A stretch of 64,000 bases of DNA from an uncultured Atopobium sp. (GCA_937997345.1 CALKTD010000014.1:20528-84527), one strand, 5' to 3'. Positions 8,141-17,226 are shown, counted from the first letter of the stretch. Notes: generated by a model not told the origin, from the letters alone. A program made the numbers and translations.

Positions 8141-10288
8141 TTAATCGCCCAAGCGAAGTGTAGCAGCGATAATAACAGGCTCGTCGGACGGATAACCGCC
8201 CAACTCCACTGACGCAAGGCTCAAAATCTGCTCAAGCGAAGTCATTCCTGACAGATCGATGATGCGCTTGCCAACCACAACATAAACGTTTGGCAGATTA
8301 GCTCCGCCGTCGTTGTATACGGTCAAGTCCTCTACCAGGGCTGTTACTCCCTTGCGCCAAGAACTAATGGTCTCTTGGAGCACGTCGGCATTAGGACGCT
8401 GAAGTCTAATAACGCCCTCGGAATCAATAAGACGAAGAGCAGTGCGTTTCTTGATGAGAAGACCAAAGAGCTTCTTTTCTGTAGTGGTTGCGGTGTAGGC
8501 AAAGAGCTCGGAAGAATGAGCAACCTCAGAAACGTTATCTGCACCCTCGCCAAGGTTCTCTACTACAAGTTTCTTAAGCTCATCTGCGCTCAGGCGTGTA
8601 GCATTAACGTCTTTACTGCGCAGCTCAGTAGCACCAACAGCAATTGCGCGGACAACGTGGCGCTGAGTATCCACCTCAACAGTAACCTCAACGGTTCCAG
8701 GAGCTGCACCCATCTTGATAGCACGAGCTTCTGCCTCACGCCTAACGCTGACAATATCATCGTCGGTTGGGTTGGTAACACTGCGCTCAACCATGTCACG
8801 AACCATAGCAAGAGCAACGCCAATAGTTGAGATAACAGGAGCGTTTTTAGCAATGTGGAACGTGTGACCCATGGTCTTTGCCAAGTGTGGCACAACAGTT
8901 GAGGCACCACCGCCACCGCCAACATAAACAGTTGTGCGAGGATCCATGCCGTAGTCTTTCATAAGCTGTTCTGCTACAGCACCGTTCTTCTTTGCGGCAA
9001 AAGCAAGAACCTGGGCTGCTGCCTCTTCAACACTCATGCCCATATTTGCTGCAAGAGGAGCCCATGCCGCACGAGCAGCCTCAACGGAACCACGTGCGTA
9101 ATCACCCTCAGGAACAAAGCCTGCAAGGTTTGCAGCGCCAGCCATAGTCAAACAAACGCGAAGACCGCCATCACACTTAATAGCTGCGTACTCAGGATCT
9201 CCATCCATAGGACGAACAGCAACTAGACGTGGGTTCACAATCTTTTCTGCGTCCGTGTAAACCTCGTAATCCAGGTTAGCAATGTGAGCAGAACGAGGTC
9301 CCACATCAACAGCCTTGCCATCAGAAATCTGCACCATAGAACCGCCACCAATACCAACAGTTCTGACATCCAGTGACGAGAGGTACGTCTTGTGACCACC
9401 AACTTCTGCGTACTTAACCATAACCTTACCGTCTTTAACGCAAGAGATATCGGTAGAAGTACCACCAACCTCAAAGAATAGGCCATCGGTAAGTTTCTCG
9501 TACATCAAAGCGCCAGCTACACCAGCTGCAGGACCAGAAAGAATAGTCAAAATTGGACGGTGGCGTACCTCATCAACAGTCATAACACCGCCGTCGCAGC
9601 GCATAACCATAAGTGGAGACTCAATACCAGCCTCGCGAATACTCTTATCGGTCATGTTTGCGGCTTCAAGCATCTTTGGCATGATGGAAGCGTTAACAAC
9701 TGCTGTACGAGTACGGATAGCTAGGCCGTAAAGCTTAGAAATGTCATTTGTGGCTGTAGCAGGAAGTTCTCTATCAGAGCACTCTGCAATAACAGCATTC
9801 TCGTTAGTTGGATCGTCTACGCTAAATGCCTCAGCAGCAACATAAGAAGTTGAACCATCCGAGAAAAGCTGCTCAATTGCGCTCTTAATGCCATCTTCAA
9901 CATCAGAAGAGGTATCTACAAAAGCATTTTTGGTACGCAGGAATTTACCGGCAGCAAGTTCAATATCGCCAACGTTGGTATCACTCTTGCTCTTAGCTCC
10001 TTGAAGGCCGCTACCAAGCGTTACGATACCAACCTGTGCAACATCACCCTCAAGCAGGGCATTTGTTGCCTGGGTAGTACCGTGAGCAATAAAGACAACA
10101 TCTTCAGGCTTAATGTTGTGCTGCTCCATAACACCATGAAGTACCTGCACAATACCTGCAGCAACACCTGCTTCAGCAGTATGCGTGGTAGGTGTTTTAA
10201 CCGTGCCGATAATTTCGTACGTATCATTGTCGATGGCAACAGCATCAGTAAATGTTCCGCCAACGTCGATTCCAATACGAACTTTCAC
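8141..10288 (-). CDS. Hydantoinase/oxoprolinase family protein (HyuA-type)
   Basis: 715-residue protein with the HyuA N-terminal signature KVRIGIDVGGTFTDAVAID (actin/sugar-kinase-like ATPase fold), followed by the FIAHGTTQATNALLEGDVAQVGIVT segment and the hydantoinase A core (LLTILSGPAAGVAGALMYE, FFEVGGTSTDISCVKDG, VRTVGIGGGSM). Known relatives are ATP-dependent subunits of 5-oxoprolinase, N-methylhydantoinase and acetone carboxylase. A HyuB-type partner is absent here, so the substrate cannot be deduced. The start is the GTG at 10288, preceded by GAGGAGGAAAC; the frame to 10315 is unlikely. It lies between a transporter gene and an HExxH protein gene. Confidence 0.88.
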   Translation of the reverse strand: MKVRIGIDVGGTFTDAVAIDNDTYEIIGTVKTPTTHTAEAGVAAGIVQVLHGVMEQHNIKPEDVVFIAHGTTQATNALLEGDVAQVGIVTLGSGLQGAKSKSDTNVGDIELAAGKFLRTKNAFVDTSSDVEDGIKSAIEQLFSDGSTSYVAAEAFSVDDPTNENAVIAECSDRELPATATNDISKLYGLAIRTRTAVVNASIMPKMLEAANMTDKSIREAGIESPLMVMRCDGGVMTVDEVRHRPILTILSGPAAGVAGALMYEKLTDGLFFEVGGTSTDISCVKDGKVMVKYAEVGGHKTYLSSLDVRTVGIGGGSMVQISDGKAVDVGPRSAHIANLDYEVYTDAEKIVNPRLVAVRPMDGDPEYAAIKCDGGLRVCLTMAGAANLAGFVPEGDYARGSVEAARAAWAPLAANMGMSVEEAAAQVLAFAAKKNGAVAEQLMKDYGMDPRTTVYVGGGGGASTVVPHLAKTMGHTFHIAKNAPVISTIGVALAMVRDMVERSVTNPTDDDIVSVRREAEARAIKMGAAPGTVEVTVEVDTQRHVVRAIAVGATELRSKDVNATRLSADELKKLVVENLGEGADNVSEVAHSSELFAYTATTTEKKLFGLLIKKRTALRLIDSEGVIRLQRPNADVLQETISSWRKGVTALVEDLTVYNDGGANLPNVYVVVGKRIIDLSGMTSLEQILSLASVELGGYPSDEPVIIAATLRLGD

Positions 10289-10336
10289 GTTTCCTCCTCG
10301 ATTTACAGCACTCAATCAGCTGCAAAGATAAAACAA

Positions 10337-10370
10337 GGCGAGAAGACCACAACAAGAGGGTCTTCTCGCC
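10337..10370 (-). terminator. Hairpin built from an inverted GGCGAGAA pair, terminator-like
   Basis: GGCGAGAAGACC and GGTCTTCTCGCC form a 12-bp stem in the 95-base gap between the transporter and hydantoinase genes. On the minus strand the stem is followed by TTGTTTTATC, a modest T-rich tail. It probably attenuates transcription between the two genes. Both arms contain the octamer that is over-represented throughout the window. Confidence 0.75.
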
Positions 10371-10383
10371 CCAAGGTCAGAAC

Positions 10384-11685
10384 TTAGAAGTACAGAACAC
10401 CAGACAGAATTACACCAAAGATGGAAACTACCCAGAGGTAAGGAAGCATCTTACGAGTAACGGTATTGACGTCAACCTCGCAGAAGTTTGCAGTCCAAAC
10501 GTTCTGAGTGTTGGTTGGGTCGCCACCTGCCTGGATGCGCTCTGCAGCCAGGAATGCACCCATGACAGCAAGAGGATTCAGAGTGTTCAGGCCAATGATA
10601 AGAGCTGCGATACCAGAGCCAAGTCCAAACATATTCATAGGTCCACGATACAGAGCCAGTGGCGAGAGGACCGCAAAGAAGATGATGTATGCAATAAGGT
10701 TCTGTGGCATGATACCAAGTAGGAATGGGTTAAGAACTGCCTTAACCGTTGGGTTGGTAACTGCAAGGTAAAGGATACCAATGCCAACCATCAGGATAAT
10801 TGCAGGACCAGCGTCGGTTACACCGTCATAGCAGGTCTTTGCAAGAAGGTTCATTGCCTTGCTAAAGCTCTTAGAGGTAAACAGTAGGCACCACAGAATA
10901 CCAACGGTAAATGCTGGGGTAACAGGAACCTTCAAGAAAGCAACAAGCACAATAGGAATCAGTGGAGTCAGCATTGCAAGACCACCGGTAACACCGGTGA
11001 GCTGCTTGGAGTTGCTCTGCTCAGCAACTGGAGCGCTGAAGGCAAACTTAATGCCGTTGCGCTTGAACTCAACAACAATCATGATCAAAGTTGCAATACC
11101 AGTTGCAACAGCCAGATACACCTCAAAGCCCTGAACCTGAGCAATATCGAGGTTGAAGAGCTTCGCGAATGTTGTCCAGTTAGCAATATTGAGTGCCAGA
11201 CCAGTGGTAAAGGACATCAAAAAGATACATGCTGCGCTAGCTGCAGGAACACCAACAGAAATCAAAATTGGCAGGACGATTGAGCCAACCATGATGATGG
11301 ATCCCAAGCCAGAAAGTGTAGTAAAGAGGACAGCCACTGCAATAGACATAATCAAGGTGATTACCAGGGGCTTATCGCCACCAAGCTCTGCGCTCTTCTT
11401 GATAATTGTCTCGGTAACACCAGTCTTGTTCATAAGCTGACCCAACCATGCACCAAAAATAACGGCCATGATTGCGGCGCCCATACGAACGGTACCAGCC
11501 TCAAATACTGATGTCAGCCAGCCAATTTCTTTTCCGTCGCCGTCTTTTCCAAACATTGGAACGCCCGCGATGACACAAATCAAAATGGCCATCAGTGGCA
11601 GGGCAAGCAGAGTTGGGATCTTCTTAGTCATCATCAATGCAGCTACAGCCACAAAGACCAAGAGGATCAAAATACCCTGAACCAT
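10384..11685 (-). CDS. Ion-coupled organic anion transporter (gluconate/citrate/dicarboxylate type)
   Basis: Polytopic membrane protein of 433 residues with about 11-12 hydrophobic segments spread over the whole length. The architecture (MVQGILILLVFVAVAALMM start, central hydrophilic loop near residues 205-225, re-entrant GLGSIIMVGSIVLPILISVGVPAASA motif) fits the ion-transporter superfamily that includes GntP, CitMHS and DcuC-like carriers. It has a GGAGGAAAC ribosome site before the ATG and heads the operon with the hydantoinase-like, HExxH and FAD proteins. It likely imports their shared substrate, perhaps a cyclic amide or an organic acid. Exact family and substrate are uncertain. Confidence 0.75.
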   Translation of the reverse strand: MVQGILILLVFVAVAALMMTKKIPTLLALPLMAILICVIAGVPMFGKDGDGKEIGWLTSVFEAGTVRMGAAIMAVIFGAWLGQLMNKTGVTETIIKKSAELGGDKPLVITLIMSIAVAVLFTTLSGLGSIIMVGSIVLPILISVGVPAASAACIFLMSFTTGLALNIANWTTFAKLFNLDIAQVQGFEVYLAVATGIATLIMIVVEFKRNGIKFAFSAPVAEQSNSKQLTGVTGGLAMLTPLIPIVLVAFLKVPVTPAFTVGILWCLLFTSKSFSKAMNLLAKTCYDGVTDAGPAIILMVGIGILYLAVTNPTVKAVLNPFLLGIMPQNLIAYIIFFAVLSPLALYRGPMNMFGLGSGIAALIIGLNTLNPLAVMGAFLAAERIQAGGDPTNTQNVWTANFCEVDVNTVTRKMLPYLWVVSIFGVILSGVLYF

Positions 11686-11783
11686 GTTTCCTCCTTAGGA
11701 ACACATTGTTTGATAGCAAATGCAGCTATCTCTCCTTCAAACAACCTACACGTACTTCTATTGATGCATGAGCACCATGTTGA

Positions 11784-11808
11784 CGACTTTGATGAGCAGA
11801 CAAAGTCG
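11784..11808. promoter_or_regulatory. Inverted repeat upstream of the transporter operon
   Basis: CGACTTTG and CAAAGTCG, 8-bp arms separated by nine bases, lie about 100 bases before the transporter start. A shorter GATAGC/GCTATC pair lies nearer the gene (about 11711-11730). Either could be an operator; no further support is visible. Confidence 0.4.
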
Positions 11809-11857
11809 AGAAACACCTTTGTTCCAGCGCAGCTCATAGCGTACTACTCCCCTACAG

Positions 11858-11945
11858 CTACCTTGCTGGTTTCCCGCACAAACCTTTCTGGTTTCTTGCG
11901 CAAACCTTGCTGGTTTCTTGCGCAAACCTTGCTGGCTTCCTGTAC
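11858..11945. repeat. 22-bp tandem repeat, four copies
   Basis: Four consecutive 22-bp units of the type AAACCTTGCTGGTTTCTTGC+GC start at 11858, 11880, 11902 and 11924. The two middle copies differ at one position; the outer copies are more diverged. There are no spacers, so this is not a CRISPR array. It sits between the ROK regulator end and the transporter operon promoter. The GGTTTCT core resembles part of the intergenic GGGTTTCTCGCCA motif. Confidence 0.85.
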
Positions 11946-11972
11946 GTAACCTGCGTAAGTCTTACCGACTTA

Positions 11973-13034
11973 CTACGTAGAACTTACTGGATGCCAACCA
12001 GAAACAAGCACCCGTTTCCAAAGCTGGACAGTTTCTGGACAAAGACAAGCAAACCTTAGGGCAGAAACAGCATCCCTTAGTAAATTTCTTGAAGTCATTC
12101 TTGTTACGATCAGTTTTGGAAATGCTTCAAACTGAGCAAATTTTTGTACCAAAAACGCAGGAGTAGACAACATCTTATTTAGCGTATCTTCCTTAACCAA
12201 AGAAGTAGAAATCTCTTCTTCGGGCACAGACACAACCACAGCATCAAGAGAAAATAGACTCTGAACCGTGCTGATAAGGTTCATTAACTTATCAAGCTGC
12301 AGGCCATCTACACTCACAAGCTGCTGAGTAACGTCTGCATTTAATCCTTCTTTCATAGGAAGAGGGGTGTTATTACTGACAACTTGAGCTACAACTCGAG
12401 TTCCAAATGAAAGATGCAAATATGAAGAAACATCCTCAATGTTGTTTGAGCCCTCTACTTGAGAAAGAGCAAAATCACTCTGCTCAAACTGCTTCACCAC
12501 TACTCTGAAGGCACTCTCTAACGCTTGTACCAGGGAAATTGTTGCCGAATCATGACCTGTCGAATACATGACGGAAAGCTCTGATTCAAGCACATCGCCC
12601 TCAAGCAGAACTCCAATCCCTTTAAGAATTGCGCCATCAACAATAAGCCTTGTAAGAGCGGCTTTAACGCCTTCAAGTAGAGTTTCTCCCGAAGGAGCTT
12701 CTTCTGACAACGTGGTGCGAGCGTACTCGTTAAGCGCCATGTCAACGAACACAAGTTCCTGACTTTGACGAGAAACCCTAACAAGTCCCAAGAGACCAAA
12801 CTCTGGAGCAAGTCGCAGAAGTGTCTTTGATCTACCAGCGGTTACTACGCGCTCTGAGCTTTCTTCAACCATTTTTGACTGAAGCAAATCTTGAACAATA
12901 GTAGTAACGGTACTAGGAGAAAGAGATAATTCACGCGCCAATTCAACACGAGACAGAGCGTTTTTCTCGCACAATGCTTTAATAACGGCACGTTTATTGG
13001 AATATGCAATGTCTTTAGTGCTGACAATCGACAT
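11973..13034 (-). CDS. ROK-type transcriptional regulator (NagC/XylR-like)
   Basis: 353-residue repressor with an N-terminal winged helix-turn-helix (residues about 12-65: NKRAVIKALCEKNALSRVELARELSLSPSTVTTIVQDLLQSKMVEE, the XylR/NagC start) and a C-terminal domain of ROK length. The ROK zinc-binding and kinase signatures are not recognisable, so the domain is degenerate and probably only senses a ligand. It is on the same strand as the transporter-hydantoinase operon and lies upstream of it across a 287-base gap. A near-perfect palindrome at 13070-13092 just before its start suggests autoregulation. Confidence 0.75.
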   Translation of the reverse strand: MSIVSTKDIAYSNKRAVIKALCEKNALSRVELARELSLSPSTVTTIVQDLLQSKMVEESSERVVTAGRSKTLLRLAPEFGLLGLVRVSRQSQELVFVDMALNEYARTTLSEEAPSGETLLEGVKAALTRLIVDGAILKGIGVLLEGDVLESELSVMYSTGHDSATISLVQALESAFRVVVKQFEQSDFALSQVEGSNNIEDVSSYLHLSFGTRVVAQVVSNNTPLPMKEGLNADVTQQLVSVDGLQLDKLMNLISTVQSLFSLDAVVVSVPEEEISTSLVKEDTLNKMLSTPAFLVQKFAQFEAFPKLIVTRMTSRNLLRDAVSALRFACLCPETVQLWKRVLVSGWHPVSST

Positions 13035-13069
13035 ATGTGTTCCCTCCTCTCGATTTCTGTCTGTACTAC

Positions 13070-13092
13070 CTTATTTCGACTCTCGAAATAAG
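13070..13092. promoter_or_regulatory. Candidate ROK/NagC-type operator
   Basis: Perfect palindrome with 10-bp arms CTTATTTCGA / TCGAAATAAG around a CTC centre, 36 bases before the regulator's start codon. NagC and Mlc operators share TTATTT-type outer and TTCG/CGAA inner bases, which fits a ROK regulator binding its own promoter. Confidence 0.7.
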
Positions 13093-13252
13093 TCCATCAA
13101 ACTTAGAAAGGAACGGGACTAACGGTATGAAATTATCGCCAAATGGTCATGTCAAACTATTTGGTAAACGGCGTTCGCGCTGCGTGATGGCTTAGCGCTC
13201 GGCAGCGGTCTTTTTACGCAGCCCTTACGCCAAGCCTTTTTACGCCAGACTC

Positions 13253-14050
13253 TTACGCCAACTCTTCCAGAATACGACGCATTTCTTTCTGGACACCCTG
13301 CTCGGTGTTAGGAGCAATAACCTTGGAGGCAATTGTTTTGAGCGCGTAGCGAGCGTTGTCCATAACGTACGCGGTGCCCGCGTAACGCAGCATAGCGTAG
13401 TCGTTCATGGAGTCGCCAAAAACGGCAATCTCATTGCGAGAAATGCCATAGTACCTGCGGATCTGCTCAAGTCCCGTAGCCTTGTTGACGCCACGAGGAA
13501 CCACGTCAATCCACGTCTCTCCAGAAGGCATGAACGAAAGTCTGTCGCCCATCTCGCGCTCAAGAATCATAGCCATGTCCATGGAGCGAGCCCTAGAATC
13601 GCAGCAAATAGCAGCCTTGATGATGCTGACGTCAGGTGAAGGCGGATCAAACACGCGCTCAGCGTTTGGCAAATCTTTGTCCAGCTCACGCACAAACGAG
13701 CTCTGGTCATCCAGCAGATATGTGTGCGTGCGGTCATAAACAACCAGGTGAATGCAGTCAAACTCGGATGTCAGCTCAAACAACTTGCGAATAGAAGCTG
13801 ACGAGAAAACCTCGCGGTCAATGACCTCGTTCTCTACATAAACCTGCGTGCCCAAGGAGGCAACGTAGTCAATCTTGTCTGCAACCGGCTCAAACAACCA
13901 GCGCAGCGTATCGTAGCGACGACCAGAGCTTGCCACAAAGTGAACGCCGCGTTTGTACAGCTCTTCGATGAGTTCAAATGTCTCTGGCGGAACCTCGGAA
14001 TTCTGGTCCAGCAGTGTACCGTCCATGTCCGATGCAATGAGTTTAATCAT
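13253..14050 (-). CDS. Cof-type HAD-superfamily phosphatase
   Basis: 265-residue cytosolic hydrolase of the HAD IIB (Cof) group. Motif I is SDMDGTLLD at residues 7-15 with the nucleophile Asp; the C-terminal motif FGDSMNDYAML (near residue 215) supplies the magnesium-binding aspartates; lysine KATGLEQI lies before it. These enzymes dephosphorylate sugar phosphates, flavin or other phosphometabolites; the substrate cannot be read from sequence. It is followed in the same operon direction by nothing close, and is preceded by a second Cof-type gene with a one-base gap. Confidence 0.88.
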   Translation of the reverse strand: MIKLIASDMDGTLLDQNSEVPPETFELIEELYKRGVHFVASSGRRYDTLRWLFEPVADKIDYVASLGTQVYVENEVIDREVFSSASIRKLFELTSEFDCIHLVVYDRTHTYLLDDQSSFVRELDKDLPNAERVFDPPSPDVSIIKAAICCDSRARSMDMAMILEREMGDRLSFMPSGETWIDVVPRGVNKATGLEQIRRYYGISRNEIAVFGDSMNDYAMLRYAGTAYVMDNARYALKTIASKVIAPNTEQGVQKEMRRILEELA

Positions 14051-14051
14051 G

Positions 14052-14909
14052 CTAGTTCTCCATCATAAAACGGGGAGTCTCCCCTGCTTTTGTCGCGCGC
14101 ACCAGCTCTAGCAGGGCGTGTGCAACGCCATCGTCTGCAGATGCACCAACATGGTGCTTTGCTACCTGCTTGACCTCTGGAATTGCGTTTGCCACCGCCA
14201 CCGAATGCGGAACTTTACTTAAAATCTCAACGTCATTCTCGCCGTCTCCAAAAACAAGCACTTCTTCTGGAGAAATACCAGTTCTTTCCAAGAGCGTCTC
14301 AAAACCAGTCAGCTTGGACACGCCCTTGGGCAGCACGTCAAACCACTGAGGAACCACCGACATGGTGTACACGCCTGGGCAGGCTTCGGCCACTTTTTGG
14401 CGACAGCGCTCCATGTCCTCCTCCGTGCCTGGGCACGCAATTGTTGCGGCGACAAAATCGACGTCGTCTGGAACTTGATCAACAATGCCCGAGACAAACA
14501 CCAGCTTACGCTCGTAATCGGCAAGAATGTCTTTGTCCAGCGGACCGACAACATATGCCGGGTTAAAGAGGTTTGTCTTCTCTGGATAGCAGACCAAGAA
14601 CATGTTCTTCTCGTCAGCAAGAGCATCTGCGACACCCTGCAACATTTTGTGGTCAAAGATGGAGAGCGATATAGTCTTGCCTTTGTACAACACACGCTTG
14701 CCTGTAGACATAACGCCAGTTTGCATGCACGCCTCGTCCAAGCTAAAAAGACGCATCAACTCAACGTAATCTCGGCCGGTACAAGGGCCAAAAGCGATGT
14801 CTGTTTCTTCAAGGAGCGTATGGATTGCCTTGCGCGTAAAGTCCGATACGCGTCTGTTCCCAAAGGGTACCAGCGTATTGTCCATATCAGATAAAACAAG
14901 CTTAATCAC
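14052..14909 (-). CDS. Cof-type HAD-superfamily phosphatase, second copy
   Basis: 285-residue HAD IIB phosphatase. Motif I is SDMDNTLVPFG at residues 7-17 (DxDxT with N in place of the usual G), and the C-terminal magnesium site is FGDGENDVEIL. It lies one base upstream of the other Cof-type gene and is clearly cotranscribed with it. The two proteins share only the family motifs, so they are an old pair, probably with different substrates. Confidence 0.87.
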   Translation of the reverse strand: MIKLVLSDMDNTLVPFGNRRVSDFTRKAIHTLLEETDIAFGPCTGRDYVELMRLFSLDEACMQTGVMSTGKRVLYKGKTISLSIFDHKMLQGVADALADEKNMFLVCYPEKTNLFNPAYVVGPLDKDILADYERKLVFVSGIVDQVPDDVDFVAATIACPGTEEDMERCRQKVAEACPGVYTMSVVPQWFDVLPKGVSKLTGFETLLERTGISPEEVLVFGDGENDVEILSKVPHSVAVANAIPEVKQVAKHHVGASADDGVAHALLELVRATKAGETPRFMMEN

Positions 14910-15030
14910 AAACGTCCCCCGTTGCTGTACGCTGCGCTGGTCAGTGTGGACGTATCGTACGCCGAAGCTTTACGTTGACGCAAGCGACGCGCCTCAGAGC
15001 TGATACAGTCCAAGCTGCATCTTTGTACTT

Positions 15031-15573
15031 CTATCTAGTTGAACTGTGCGCCAAAACGTCAAAACGATCAATCTTGAGCAGTACTTGGTCTAATCCAATC
15101 ATACCCGAGAGACGCACCTTTGACGCATTCGAAGTCAAAATTAGAAGATCTCTAAATCCAGAACCTCGTCGGCCGCCAACCCATTCCATGCGCTTAATGT
15201 CCTGGTAGTTAATCGAAATTTCAGAGCCTACAAAGGGTACTACAACCATCTCGTCATCAAAAAGCGAGACCTTATAACGGCTCAAGATGTACCACGCCAT
15301 AAACATGACAACCGAGAAGGACGCAAAAAACGCCATAACAATATCTGGGTTTGGCGTAAAAACGTTAACGTAGCAAAGCCATCCAAGGATAACTGCAATT
15401 GCGCTGACAAAGGCCATATCAATAATGAGCGAACGTGTGAGTGCGGCGGGAGTCACGTAGGTATCGTGGTGACTGTGGCGGCGCTCTGAAATGCCAACGT
15501 TGCCCGAGTGTTCCAGGAACGCAGCCGTAACGGGTGCCGCAACGGCGATAATCCCAAAAAATACTGCTAACAT
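15031..15573 (-). CDS. Membrane protein with PH-like C-terminal domain
   Basis: 180-residue protein of unknown function. An N-terminal hydrophobic segment (residues about 1-20) is followed by a charged stretch with HSHHDTY, then two membrane segments (about 47-67 and 75-98), and a soluble C-terminal half (VSLFDDEMVVVPFVGSEISINYQDIKRMEWVGGRRGSGFRDLLILTS) that looks like the bacterial PH-like fold. A similar layout occurs in the protein at 19604-20191. It is probably anchored in the cytoplasmic membrane with the domain inside. The gene stands alone between the HAD pair and pepT. Confidence 0.6.
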   Translation of the reverse strand: MLAVFFGIIAVAAPVTAAFLEHSGNVGISERRHSHHDTYVTPAALTRSLIIDMAFVSAIAVILGWLCYVNVFTPNPDIVMAFFASFSVVMFMAWYILSRYKVSLFDDEMVVVPFVGSEISINYQDIKRMEWVGGRRGSGFRDLLILTSNASKVRLSGMIGLDQVLLKIDRFDVLAHSSTR

Positions 15574-15755
15574 TGCGACCCCCTTTCGTACGTTCGAAAA
15601 AAAGAACGAAGACCCCTCATAATTATGCTACGCTCCCGCGCACCATTTATTGACAAGGGTGAACGGGAGCGTAGACGGTAGAAATCTAGCTATGAATGGC
15701 AAATCTGCACGTCAAACGGTCGCGCGCGATGCGAGCGGCGCGGTCAGCGCAGGTG

Positions 15756-17018
15756 CTAGCAACGAGCAGCAAACTTAGCGACGAGCTTCTCCAGAAGGTC
15801 AACAGTAACCTCAAGGCTTGGCACGGGAATAAACTCGCGCACGGAGTGAGCGTTGTATCCGCCGGTGGCAATGTTGGGGCATGGCAGGCCACGGAAGGTG
15901 AGCTGAGCGCCATCGGTGCCGCCACGAGCAGCAACAGGCATGGGCTCAATACCAACCTCACGATTTGCCTCAAGCGCGTAATCAATCAGGAACTCGTAGC
16001 CCTCGAACTTCTCGGCCATGTTGCGATACTCCTGGTGAATCTCAACACGGACGGTATTCTCGCCATAGCGCTTGTTCAAGAACGCAGCGATATCCTGCAA
16101 AACCTGCTGGCGGTTGGCAAAGATCTGGGCGTCGTGGTCGCGGACGATGTAGCTGAGCTTGACCTCGGACGCGGATCCCTCGATGGCGATTGGGTGGTAG
16201 AAGCCCTCGTAGCCCTCGGTGTGCTCAGGGCGCTCAAAGGCGGGAACCATCTGCTGGAACTCGGATGCTACGGTGATTGCGTTGATCATGACGTCCTTGG
16301 CGCTACCGGGGTGCACCATAACACCCTTGAAGTAGACGTCGGCGTGAGCTGCGTTGAAGCACTCGTAGTTGAACTCGCCGAGAGCCTCGCCATCGACGGT
16401 ATAGCCGTAAGCTGCGCCGAGTTTATCCAGGTCAAGCAGGCTTGCACCGTGACCGATCTCTTCGTCGGGGACAAACGCAATCTTGAGCGTAGGATGAGCG
16501 AGCTCAGAGTTGTCGCCCAGGCGCTTGAGCAGCGCACAGATCTCAGCCACACCGGCCTTATCGTCAGCGGAAAGCAGTGTGGAGCCATCGGAGCAGATGA
16601 TGTCCATGCCCACAAAATCCTTGAGGTCAGGGACCTGCTCCTGGGTGGTAGCGATAGTCTTTCCGTTGATGACGCCGGCAACCAGGTCACCGCCTTCGTA
16701 GTGGACGACGTGTGGCTTGACGCCTGAAGCGGGCGCGTCAATGACGGAGTCCAGGTGCGAGCAAAGCATCAGCGCAGGAGCCGACTCGGCGCCCTTGGAT
16801 GCAGCGAAGGTGCCAGTGACGTAGGCGTGCTCGTCGACGGTGACGTCGGTGCAACCCAGCGCCTTGAGCTCTTTGCCCAGGTAGCGAGCCATCTCGTGCT
16901 GAGCGGGTGTGGATGGCGTGACGGTGTCGTTGTCGGGGTTGGACTGGGAGTCAACCTGCACGTAGCGCATGAAGCGCTCGGCGACATCGGGGAGCTGGTT
17001 AGTTGCGGTTTCAAACAT
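15756..17018 (-). CDS. pepT: Peptidase T (tripeptide aminopeptidase)
   Basis: Zinc-dependent cytosolic aminopeptidase that removes the N-terminal residue of tripeptides. The 420-residue product has the M20 metal and catalytic motifs in order: LMLCSHLDSV (His and catalytic Asp), LSADDKAGVAEI (bridging Asp), PDEEIGHGA (catalytic Glu pair) and TVDGEALGEFNYECFNAAHADV. A C-terminal RGGTDGAQLTFRGLPCPNIATGGYNAHSVREF holds the last metal histidine. The ATG at 17018 gives the usual length; a longer frame to 17204 adds a proline/alanine-rich, low-complexity leader that is not part of the family. Confidence 0.95.
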   Translation of the reverse strand: MFETATNQLPDVAERFMRYVQVDSQSNPDNDTVTPSTPAQHEMARYLGKELKALGCTDVTVDEHAYVTGTFAASKGAESAPALMLCSHLDSVIDAPASGVKPHVVHYEGGDLVAGVINGKTIATTQEQVPDLKDFVGMDIICSDGSTLLSADDKAGVAEICALLKRLGDNSELAHPTLKIAFVPDEEIGHGASLLDLDKLGAAYGYTVDGEALGEFNYECFNAAHADVYFKGVMVHPGSAKDVMINAITVASEFQQMVPAFERPEHTEGYEGFYHPIAIEGSASEVKLSYIVRDHDAQIFANRQQVLQDIAAFLNKRYGENTVRVEIHQEYRNMAEKFEGYEFLIDYALEANREVGIEPMPVAARGGTDGAQLTFRGLPCPNIATGGYNAHSVREFIPVPSLEVTVDLLEKLVAKFAARC

Positions 17019-17226
17019 AGGTGTCCTCTCTTGTTCGGGCAAGGTCGGTGCGGCGGGCGGTGCGGGCATCGCGGGTGGCGCAAACGGAGCGAGTCGCGCG
17101 GGTGCGGTCGGCCTTGGATGTTGTATGCATTTACTGTACCGCAACTCAAAACGAATTAAACCTACCTGCGCAAACTTTGCGCGCGCATGCCATAATAATT
17201 GCAAGAAATGCGAAAGACGGAGCGCT

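Noticed and set aside
11858..11945. Possible CRISPR array
   Set aside because: 22-bp units directly abut with no spacers.
15696..16727. 343-residue frame opposite pepT
   Set aside because: Shadow of peptidase T, whose metal-binding motifs are intact on the minus strand; no domain and no ribosome site on the plus strand.
17019..17204. Longer pepT start
   Set aside because: The added leader is Pro/Ala-rich, low-complexity and absent from the family; the ATG at 17018 has a better ribosome site and gives the usual length.
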